A stretch of 6,835 bases of DNA. It comes from VBAS01 sp035318985. Lineage in GTDB: Bacteria; Bacteroidota; Bacteroidia; Chitinophagales; Chitinophagaceae. Shown piece after piece: positions 1 through 5,257 of the stretch; position 1 is the first letter of the stretch, and each line of letters starts with the position of its first letter. The stretch lies in the NCBI GenBank assembly GCA_035318985.1, contig DATHDP010000106.1:1-6835 (forward strand), in the 5' to 3' direction. A program made the translations under genes and the position numbers. A model generated the notes under the pieces. The model did no database searches. It saw nothing but the letters and a program-made list of their open reading frames with translations, and was not told the origin of the DNA.

Positions 1-79
1 ACAGTTAAATAGAAAAGCAAACAATAACCCCGGAAAGCCGAAAACGGGATATAGAGTAGGCGGAAAAAACAAAGTATGA
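1..79 (+). CDS. C-terminal end of an unidentified upstream gene (partial)
   Basis: The second reading frame is open from the window edge to a TGA at 77-79 and gives about 25 residues that end in a basic, Gly/Asn/Lys-rich tail (..GYRVGGKNKV). The other two forward frames carry stops within the first 12 bases. The TGA overlaps the ATG of the next gene as ATGA, a common arrangement for translationally coupled genes in an operon. That overlap and the absence of stops are the reasons for calling it. The tail is too short to identify a family. A chance open frame of 25 codons is possible, so this is a moderate call; the true gene lies mostly outside the window. Confidence 0.55.
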   Translation, partial: QLNRKANNNPGKPKTGYRVGGKNKV

Positions 80-960
80 AAAGAATAAGCATTGTTTTAC
101 TAATATTCACAATGTGCAATATCAGTGCATGTGTCAATTTGGATCATATTTACAGCTTTGCAAGTGAATCTGAATCTATTCTTCTAAGTGAATCGGATAT
201 AGGATATTCTTTTTATCAAAGTTGTCTTGAATTTGACTGCATTGCTGAGCAGCCGACTTTAGATAATACGCTTAAGTTGCCGGATAAGGAGTGCAATTGT
301 GATACTTTTTTAATGGCAGATAAAACTATCCTGATCTTTAATAAGATAATTTCTGGATACCTGGGCACGATGGCCAATCTGTCAAATAAAAAAAGAGTGG
401 ATTATAATTATACTGATTTATCAAAATCAATAGATGCAGAGGCGATCAGGGGTAAATTGAATATTACCTCCGATCAAATAAATGCTGCGTCCAAACTTGC
501 AACAGATATTACAAACAAACTATTGGATGCTTATCGTAAAAAAAAGTTGCATGAAGTAATTACAAGCGTCAATGACGATTTTCAAAAAGTGATGGATGCT
601 TATATTATTTGTATTCGTGATTTTCTGCGTGATCAGATCATAGAAAATAGCCTGGACAGATTAAAGAATAATTATTCAACATATTTAAAAATAAATAATC
701 GCTTATTATCTGCAGAGGGAAAAGAAAAGGTACTAAATGACTACTTGAATAAAAAAAATAACCTTGAAAAAAGTAAAAAACTAGCAACAAAGTACATCGA
801 ATCTTTACAGGTAATTAAAGCAGGACATCAAACAATATATGAAGAATCATCACACCTGGATGAGCAAGCAGTTATCAACATGATCCTTAAATCCGCAACA
901 AATATCAAGACATTAAAAGAAGAGTTTCAAAATATTAAAAAAATACAACCATCAAACTAA
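76..960 (+). CDS. Helical lipoprotein of unknown function
   Basis: A 294-residue protein of no family I recognise. The N-terminus is a lipoprotein signal: basic MKR, hydrophobic core at residues 4-13, and a lipobox I-S-A-C with the acylated Cys at 19, so the mature protein should be anchored to a membrane facing the periplasm or outside. No acidic run follows Cys19, so the sequence does not clearly show a surface-export signal. Four cysteines (50, 55, 73, 75) cluster in the first quarter of the mature protein and could form disulfides; a fifth is at 179. From about residue 80 on, the sequence is Lys/Glu/Asn/Leu-rich and looks almost entirely helical, partly coiled coil (about 165-290). The start overlaps the stop of the upstream gene (ATGA) and the next gene follows after 6 bases, so the three probably form one operon. 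The DNA is more AT-rich than the genes downstream (hand count 12 G/C of 60 at 721-780, against 24 of 60 at 3481-3540). Confidence 0.85.
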   Translation: MKRISIVLLIFTMCNISACVNLDHIYSFASESESILLSESDIGYSFYQSCLEFDCIAEQPTLDNTLKLPDKECNCDTFLMADKTILIFNKIISGYLGTMANLSNKKRVDYNYTDLSKSIDAEAIRGKLNITSDQINAASKLATDITNKLLDAYRKKKLHEVITSVNDDFQKVMDAYIICIRDFLRDQIIENSLDRLKNNYSTYLKINNRLLSAEGKEKVLNDYLNKKNNLEKSKKLATKYIESLQVIKAGHQTIYEESSHLDEQAVINMILKSATNIKTLKEEFQNIKKIQPSN

Positions 961-966
961 ATTTTT

Positions 967-1371
967 ATGCCAGCACTTACAACAGAACAATTAAAAAAAA
1001 TGGCGCAGGATTATCAAAGGACAGGTAAAGAACTGCTTCAGTATAAACTTGACCATTTTGACGATCTGAGTATTGATGAGTTTAAAACCATTGGGAGTAA
1101 GATAGATTCGATATTTCATAATGCAAACATAATTGCGGCATTGGCTGTTTATCAGATTGGCAAAGACATTTCTTCGTCTCTTGGTATTCTGACTGATTCA
1201 ACGGTTAAAATGAAGAAGGCGTTGAAGATAATTGATAAGGTTCAAAGTGTGATTGACATTGCTACTACAGTGGTTAATATAGGTACTTCCATTATTCAAA
1301 AAGATGTCAATGGAATTATCGGGAATATCAAGAATTTTTCAGAAAAACTTGGAGAATTTTCCAACAACTAA
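967..1371 (+). CDS. Small all-helical protein of unknown function
   Basis: A 134-residue protein with no signal peptide, no Cys and no Trp, and no family I recognise. Residues 1-50 are charged and helical. A short apolar stretch lies at about 54-64 (IIAALAVYQIG). The C-terminal part, about 87-123, alternates Ile/Val with small and polar residues, as in an amphipathic or weakly hydrophobic helix that might pack against a partner or lie on a membrane; it is not a standard transmembrane segment. The ATG lies 6 bases after the stop of the lipoprotein gene, with only T-rich sequence and no ribosome-binding motif between them, which is usual for Bacteroidota and suggests co-transcription. Its job may be tied to the lipoprotein, but lacking an export signal it would reach that partner only by another route. 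Function unknown. Confidence 0.75.
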   Translation: MPALTTEQLKKMAQDYQRTGKELLQYKLDHFDDLSIDEFKTIGSKIDSIFHNANIIAALAVYQIGKDISSSLGILTDSTVKMKKALKIIDKVQSVIDIATTVVNIGTSIIQKDVNGIIGNIKNFSEKLGEFSNN

Positions 1372-1386
1372 CACTGTAATTCAAGA

Positions 1387-1440
1387 CATTTAATGTAAGA
1401 AGGTAAGGTGGATGAAGGAATAAATTTCACATTTTATTCC
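1387..1440 (+). other. Hairpins between the small-gene cluster and the permease gene
   Basis: An 8-bp perfect inverted repeat, GGAATAAA at 1417-1424 and TTTATTCC at 1433-1440, encloses an 8-base loop. A small imperfect palindrome, ACATT-T-AATGT, lies at 1387-1397. The larger hairpin is not followed by a T-tract, so it is not a standard intrinsic terminator. It may weakly end the upstream transcript or shield the next gene from it. The rest of the 98-base gap (1372-1469) shows nothing else except the promoter-like element listed separately. Confidence 0.4.
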
Positions 1441-1453
1441 CCGAATTATTCAT

Positions 1454-1461
1454 TTCCTTTG
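1454..1461 (+). promoter_or_regulatory. Possible Bacteroidota -7 promoter element for the permease gene
   Basis: TTCCTTTG matches the Bacteroidota -7 consensus TAnnTTTG at all fixed positions except the second. No good TTG -33 box is visible upstream. The element ends only 8 bases before the ATG at 1470, so a transcript from here would have almost no leader. Low confidence; the permease could equally be read from further upstream. Confidence 0.35.
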
Positions 1462-1469
1462 CAAACGAA

Positions 1470-2555
1470 ATGAAGAAAATCGATTGGTATATATTGAAGA
1501 AGGTTCTTGTTACTTTTTTCTTTTGCATGATATTATTTACGATGATCGCAGTTGCGATCGATAGCAGTGAACATACCGAGAATTTTGTTAAATCAGGCCT
1601 TAGTTCGCGGGAGATCTTTACCCAATACTATATTGGATTCATACCTTATATATGGGGTTTGCTTTTTCCTCTATTTGTATTTATTTCGGTCATTTATACC
1701 ACCAGCCGCCTGGCTATGCGTTCTGAGATCATAGCTATTCTTGCCGGCGGCACCAGTTACTTACGCTTTTTAAGACCCTATTTTTTTGGCGGGATCATAC
1801 TTGCATCATTACTCTATATTGCCAGCAGGGAATTTATTCCAAAAGGCAATGAGATCAGGAGTAATTTTCATGTAAAGTATTTTGACAGGCAGGATCTTGG
1901 ACAGGTCGGCTATAGGGATACCTATTATCGTCGTTCAGATTCTAATTCTTATATCGGCATTAAATACTATGATTCCATTAATAAATCTGCCGGCGGTTTT
2001 TTTATGCATCGTACAAAAGGGAACCAGGTAGTTTACAACCTGCGTGCCGATGCCATGAAATGGGACACTGCTAAAAGAAATTGGCAACTAACAAATGCAA
2101 TAGAAAGGAAAGTAGGAGCTAAAGGAGAAACTGTGAACATATTTCCTATTTATAATATCGATCTTCATTTAAAACCAGCCGATCTCAAATACGATTATTA
2201 TTTAAAAGATAAATTGACAACCGCTCAATTAGTAAGTATCATTCGCATGGAAGAGGAGCGGGGCACAGAAGGTCTTAATACACTGAAAGTAGAGAGATAT
2301 CGCCGAAGCGCTACACCTGTTTCTGTATTTCTTCTTTCTATTATTGGGGCCATTATTGCAAGCCGTAAAACAAGAGGAGGAAGTGGTTTGCACATTGCCA
2401 TCGGACTTATTATTGCCGCAATATTTATTCTTGCAGATAAATTCTCTTCTACATTTTCAGTCAAAGGTGATTTGCATCCACTTCTTGCAGCATGGGTTCC
2501 CAATCTTTTTTTTACGATCGTCTGTTGGTGGTTATTTCGCAGAGCACCAAAATGA
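1470..2555 (+). CDS. LptF/LptG-type permease of the lipopolysaccharide exporter
   Basis: Inner-membrane permease of the YjgP/YjgQ family. In the Lpt system two such subunits with the LptB ATPase pull lipopolysaccharide from the inner membrane and push it onto the periplasmic bridge. The 361 residues show the family layout: three N-terminal membrane segments (about 12-30, 54-77, 102-119), a beta-rich periplasmic domain (about 125-245), and three C-terminal segments (about 281-298, 306-322, 337-356). The conserved stretch RSEIIAILAGGTSYLRFLRP (84-103), between segments 2 and 3, fits the cytoplasmic coupling region that contacts the ATPase. Length and ends agree with a complete protein, and the MKKIDWYILKK start is typical of the family. 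Bacteroidota homologues are often labelled LptG or simply LptF/LptG; I cannot choose between the subunits from this sequence, so no symbol is given. The next gene has its own promoter, so no operon with it is implied. Confidence 0.93.
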   Translation: MKKIDWYILKKVLVTFFFCMILFTMIAVAIDSSEHTENFVKSGLSSREIFTQYYIGFIPYIWGLLFPLFVFISVIYTTSRLAMRSEIIAILAGGTSYLRFLRPYFFGGIILASLLYIASREFIPKGNEIRSNFHVKYFDRQDLGQVGYRDTYYRRSDSNSYIGIKYYDSINKSAGGFFMHRTKGNQVVYNLRADAMKWDTAKRNWQLTNAIERKVGAKGETVNIFPIYNIDLHLKPADLKYDYYLKDKLTTAQLVSIIRMEEERGTEGLNTLKVERYRRSATPVSVFLLSIIGAIIASRKTRGGSGLHIAIGLIIAAIFILADKFSSTFSVKGDLHPLLAAWVPNLFFTIVCWWLFRRAPK

Positions 2556-2610
2556 AATATTCATTGTTAACTTTCATCCAATTATTTTCTTTTACAGAAC
2601 CCTAATTATT

Positions 2611-2618
2611 TATCTTTG
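2611..2618 (+). promoter_or_regulatory. Bacteroidota-type -7 promoter element for citrate synthase
   Basis: TATCTTTG is a perfect match to the Bacteroidota primary sigma-factor -7 consensus TAnnTTTG. It lies in the 98-base gap after the permease gene and ends 35 bases before the citrate synthase ATG, a normal leader length. The -33 region (about 2585-2593) is T-rich without a clear TTG. The leader has no Shine-Dalgarno motif. Confidence 0.65.
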
Positions 2619-2653
2619 ATCATTCTTACTCAGATTAAAAAATCCACAGCGTC

Positions 2654-3979
2654 ATGGGAGTTATTAAAGATAAATTCAAAGCAAAAGCGGATGAAGCAAG
2701 TGCAGAGATCAGGGATTTATTAAAGCAGCACGGAAATAAAGTCATTGGTGAAGTTACACTTAGCCAGATCTACCAGGGCATGCGTGGTATCACGGGTTTG
2801 GTCACAGAAACTTCTTTGCTTGATTCGAAAGAAGGTATCCGCTTTCGTGGTTATTCAATTCCTGAATTAAGAGAAAAATTGCCCAAAGCTCCCGATGGAT
2901 CAGAACCATTACCTGAAGGACTTTTCTATCTCATGCTTCTTGGTGAATTGCCGAATGATGATGAAGTTCACCATATAACAAATACATGGCAACGTCGCAG
3001 CCATGTGCCAAGTCATGTGTTTGATGTCATTGATTCATTTCCTTCCTATGCACACCCGATGACGATGTTTGTGGCTGCAGTGATGGCTTTGCAAACAGAA
3101 GGTCATTTTGTAAAAGAATATGCAAAAGGTTTAAATAAAAAAGATTATTGGAATCCGACCTACGATGATACAATGGATCTGATCGCAAGACTTCCACGGA
3201 TCGCTGCTTATGTGTATCGTCGCAAGTATAAGAACAATGAACATATTCAACCCAATGGTTTGCTTGACTGGGCAGGCAACTTTGCACACATGCTCGGTTT
3301 TGAAGATGAAGGATTCAAAGAATTGATGCGTTTATATATGACCATTCATGCAGATCATGAAGGAGGAAATGTGTCTGCACATACAACACATCTTGTTGGC
3401 TCTGCATTAAGCGATCCTTATTTAAGTTATGCAGCAGGTATGAATGGTCTTGCTGGTCCATTGCATGGCTTGGCCAACCAGGAAGTGATCAAATGGATCT
3501 TTGAAATGCGTGAGGCATTGCATACTGAAATGCCAACAAAAGAACAGATCGCTGATTATGTAAAGAAAACATTGAGTGAAGGAAAAGTGGTTCCTGGTTA
3601 TGGGCATGCGGTGCTTAGAAAAACAGATCCGCGTTTTACTGCACAAATGGAGTTTGGAAAAAAACATATGCCCGATGATCCGTTGGTGCAGACTGTTTGG
3701 AATATTTATGATACTGTGCCACCAATATTGCAATCAATGGGAAAAATAAAAAATCCATGGCCAAATGTAGATGCGCATAGCGGCGCATTGCTTGTACACT
3801 ATGGCATGGTTGAATATGAGTATTACACCGTGTTGTTTGCAGTTAGCCGTGCATTAGGCGTTCTTGCTGCACTTTGTTGGTCGAGAGCTTTAGGTTTCCC
3901 ACTTGAGAGACCAAAATCTGTAACGACAGAATTAGTAAAACTTTGGCTTGATGGAAAAGATAATATTTGGGGAGAGTAA
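2654..3979 (+). CDS. gltA: Citrate synthase, eukaryote (mitochondrial)-like type
   Basis: Condenses acetyl-CoA with oxaloacetate to citrate and CoA, the entry step of the TCA cycle, in the cytoplasm. The 441-residue protein is full length. The active-site residues known from the pig enzyme can all be placed: substrate-binding His232 and His235 (HADHEGGNVSAH), catalytic His271 (MNGLAGPLHGLANQEV), His318 and Arg327 (GYGHAVLRKTDPR), catalytic Asp373 (NVDAHSG), Arg399 (SRALGVLA) and Arg419 (ERPKS). Each is offset from pig numbering by a constant 2 or 3 residues. Similarity to the mitochondrial enzymes runs along the whole chain, including GIRFRGYSIPE and PLPEGLF near the N-terminus, so this is the dimeric eukaryote-like type and not the NADH-inhibited hexameric form of E. 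coli. It has its own promoter element and a terminator and looks monocistronic. The start is supported by the match extending to the N-terminal helix. The symbol is by function; some annotations would use citZ or cit. Confidence 0.97.
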   Translation: MGVIKDKFKAKADEASAEIRDLLKQHGNKVIGEVTLSQIYQGMRGITGLVTETSLLDSKEGIRFRGYSIPELREKLPKAPDGSEPLPEGLFYLMLLGELPNDDEVHHITNTWQRRSHVPSHVFDVIDSFPSYAHPMTMFVAAVMALQTEGHFVKEYAKGLNKKDYWNPTYDDTMDLIARLPRIAAYVYRRKYKNNEHIQPNGLLDWAGNFAHMLGFEDEGFKELMRLYMTIHADHEGGNVSAHTTHLVGSALSDPYLSYAAGMNGLAGPLHGLANQEVIKWIFEMREALHTEMPTKEQIADYVKKTLSEGKVVPGYGHAVLRKTDPRFTAQMEFGKKHMPDDPLVQTVWNIYDTVPPILQSMGKIKNPWPNVDAHSGALLVHYGMVEYEYYTVLFAVSRALGVLAALCWSRALGFPLERPKSVTTELVKLWLDGKDNIWGE

Positions 3980-4003
3980 AAAGTTATGGGTCTGAAAAAA
4001 TTG

Positions 4004-4034
4004 AAGTCCCGAGTTATTGGGACTTTTTATTTTA
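4004..4034. terminator. Rho-independent terminator after citrate synthase
   Basis: A perfect 7-bp stem, AAGTCCC at 4004-4010 and GGGACTT at 4019-4025, has an 8-base loop and is followed by a T-rich run (TTTTTATTTTA to 4034). It lies 24 bases after the citrate synthase stop. On the other strand the same stem is followed after three bases by TTTTTT (complement of 3995-4000), so it could also stop transcripts arriving from the convergent gene. Confidence 0.85.
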
Positions 4035-4040
4035 TGTGCT

Positions 4041-4146
4041 AAGCTTTATTACTACTATTAAGCTTCCCTTGCGACGCTCCGTTCATCATTCACTTCATCT
4101 TTGAGCAATTGCGCCGCGGTTTACCCAGAGCGAAGCGAAGGGTCGC
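4041..4146. repeat. Possible dispersed intergenic repeat, GC-richer than its surroundings
   Basis: No gene is visible here. Two AAGCTT copies (4041-4046, 4060-4065) could pair over a 13-base loop. A GC-richer stretch follows, with GCGAC at 4071-4075 answered by GTCGC at 4142-4146, and a short tandem CGAAGCGAAG at 4131-4140. From experience, stretches such as CCCTTCGCTTCGCTC (seen here on the - strand) recur between genes in many bacterial genomes, including Bacteroidota. Only one copy is in this window, so calling it a repeat is an inference. Confidence 0.35.
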
Positions 4147-4170
4147 ACTCTTGTACTTCATTAATTCTAC

Positions 4171-4197
4171 TCGAAAAAAAAATAAAATATTTTTCGA
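4171..4197. other. AT-rich inverted repeat between convergent genes
   Basis: TCGAAAAA at 4171-4178 and TTTTTCGA at 4190-4197 form an 8-bp perfect stem over an 11-base A/T-only loop. On the - strand it lies about 35 bases past the stop of the PorP/SprF gene and supplies a long T-rich run, so it may help end that transcript together with the neighbouring GC hairpin. Confidence 0.5.
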
Positions 4198-4206
4198 TCT
4201 AAGTCT

Positions 4207-4232
4207 CCCCTTTAGGGGGCAAGGGGTTTTTT
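4207..4232 (+). terminator. Second terminator-like hairpin abutting the convergent gene
   Basis: CCCCTT at 4207-4212 can pair with AAGGGG at 4221-4226 over an 8-base loop, followed at once by six T on the + strand. An alternative fold, CCCC-TTTA-GGGG at 4207-4218, competes with it. The T-tract runs into the stop codon (4231-4233) of the opposing PorP/SprF gene. On the - strand the hairpin has no immediate T-tract, although a T-rich stretch follows about 20 bases later. Confidence 0.55.
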
Positions 4233-5247
4233 ATTTCCACGGGCAAGGTATCACATAGCTCGGTTTATTTCTCCCTCTTACAATTAATGATAGCTCCCAT
4301 GTATTTGGCTTGTCATTAGCCTGGTTAAGTTTGGATGTAGTTACATCATAACTCATCCCAAATTGGTAATCCTGATAAGAAATTCCCATATAAGGAATAA
4401 CAGCATTTTTTGACCAGTACCAAAGACCAGCATTTAGCATAAAATCAGCATTGTTGGGAAGATAATAACCAAGTGCCCCACCAAATGAATAGTAATTAGC
4501 GGTGCTTTGCGATTGATAAATTGCATTAATGCTTAATACTAAACTTTCTGAAAGAAAAGTTTCAAAATTTGCATGCGCCACTTTTCTCATTGGTATATAT
4601 TGATTTTCATCTTGCAAAAAAGTTTGTTTGGGCTTGTTTACATGAAAAGCTGACACCCCAATATCAAAGTTGCTATTCTGCGTTTTAATAGTGTATAATA
4701 ACCCGGTGCTCACGGAAAAATAAGGCTTCATTGAAGACAAACTGCTTTCACCTGTTGGCAGATTTGTATTGAAACCATAGCCGGTAAATTGTTCTTCAAA
4801 GTCTATACCATTGAAATTTATTCTTCGATGTCCATAGATAGCCCCAAAACCTGCGGTTAAATAATGTTTTGTTTCGCCGCTGCTCAGCTTAACCTTATAA
4901 GAAAGATCCATTGAAGCATAAGAGCTTTTTACAACTCCTCCCATTGCTTTATCATACATCAGCATGCCACCAAGACCGAAAACATTACCGTCATTTTCAA
5001 CATTGGGAATTTTTTTCTGAAACATCTTCGCATCATAAGAAATAGTGCCGGTAATATAAGGACTCGCCGGGCCTATCCATTGATTTCTGAAATTGGCAAT
5101 GGCTCTCCAATCTGCATTGATGTTTGCCGTCAATGCAGGATTGATGTTCAGCGGCGAAGAAAAGAATTGAGAAAAACTCGGGTCCTGCGCATTCGACTGA
5201 ATGGCGATCAACCCAAACACACACATAAAAATTTTCATTCTTTTCAT
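4231..5247 (-). CDS. PorP/SprF family outer-membrane protein of the type IX secretion system
   Basis: Predicted outer-membrane beta-barrel of the PorP/SprF family, whose members help secrete or anchor type IX secretion substrates, especially those with type B sorting domains. The 338 residues begin with a signal peptide (basic MKRMK, hydrophobic core about 5-16) with likely cleavage after SNA at residue 20. The mature start QDPSFSQFFSSPLNINPA is the family hallmark, followed by FRNQW and alternating beta strands rich in aromatic and Gly residues, and the end ..VIPCPWK fits the usual Cys-Pro C-terminus. Met4 is an alternative start. The gene sits 10 bases after the stop of a large type B sorting-domain protein on the same strand, without a Shine-Dalgarno sequence, so the two are almost certainly co-transcribed and probably act as partners, as SprF does for SprB in Flavobacterium johnsoniae. 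It is a paralogue of porP and sprF; no specific symbol is justified. Confidence 0.93.
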   Translation of the reverse strand: MKRMKIFMCVFGLIAIQSNAQDPSFSQFFSSPLNINPALTANINADWRAIANFRNQWIGPASPYITGTISYDAKMFQKKIPNVENDGNVFGLGGMLMYDKAMGGVVKSSYASMDLSYKVKLSSGETKHYLTAGFGAIYGHRRINFNGIDFEEQFTGYGFNTNLPTGESSLSSMKPYFSVSTGLLYTIKTQNSNFDIGVSAFHVNKPKQTFLQDENQYIPMRKVAHANFETFLSESLVLSINAIYQSQSTANYYSFGGALGYYLPNNADFMLNAGLWYWSKNAVIPYMGISYQDYQFGMSYDVTTSKLNQANDKPNTWELSLIVRGRNKPSYVIPCPWK

Positions 5248-5257
5248 AATAATAAAT

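Noticed and set aside
538..758. A8 runs at 538-545 and 751-758 as phase-variation or programmed-slippage sites
   Set aside because: The gene is very AT-rich and Lys-rich, so such runs are expected, and no alternative frame downstream would give a sensible product.
1552..1734. Short + strand frame inside the permease gene
   Set aside because: It is out of frame with the well-supported permease, and its hydrophobic look comes from the membrane segments it overlaps.
2225..2619. Open frames on both strands across the 3' end of the permease gene and into the following gap
   Set aside because: They mostly overlap the permease coding sequence and show no recognisable domain; the + strand one runs through the citrate synthase promoter element.
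3027..3733. Open frames on the - strand inside the citrate synthase gene
   Set aside because: They lie opposite a full-length conserved enzyme, and their translations show no coherent domain or signal; they are frame shadows.
4035..4230. CRISPR-like or mobile-element remnant between the convergent genes
   Set aside because: There are no regularly spaced repeats, no transposase fragment in any frame that I could see, and no clear terminal repeats with a target duplication.
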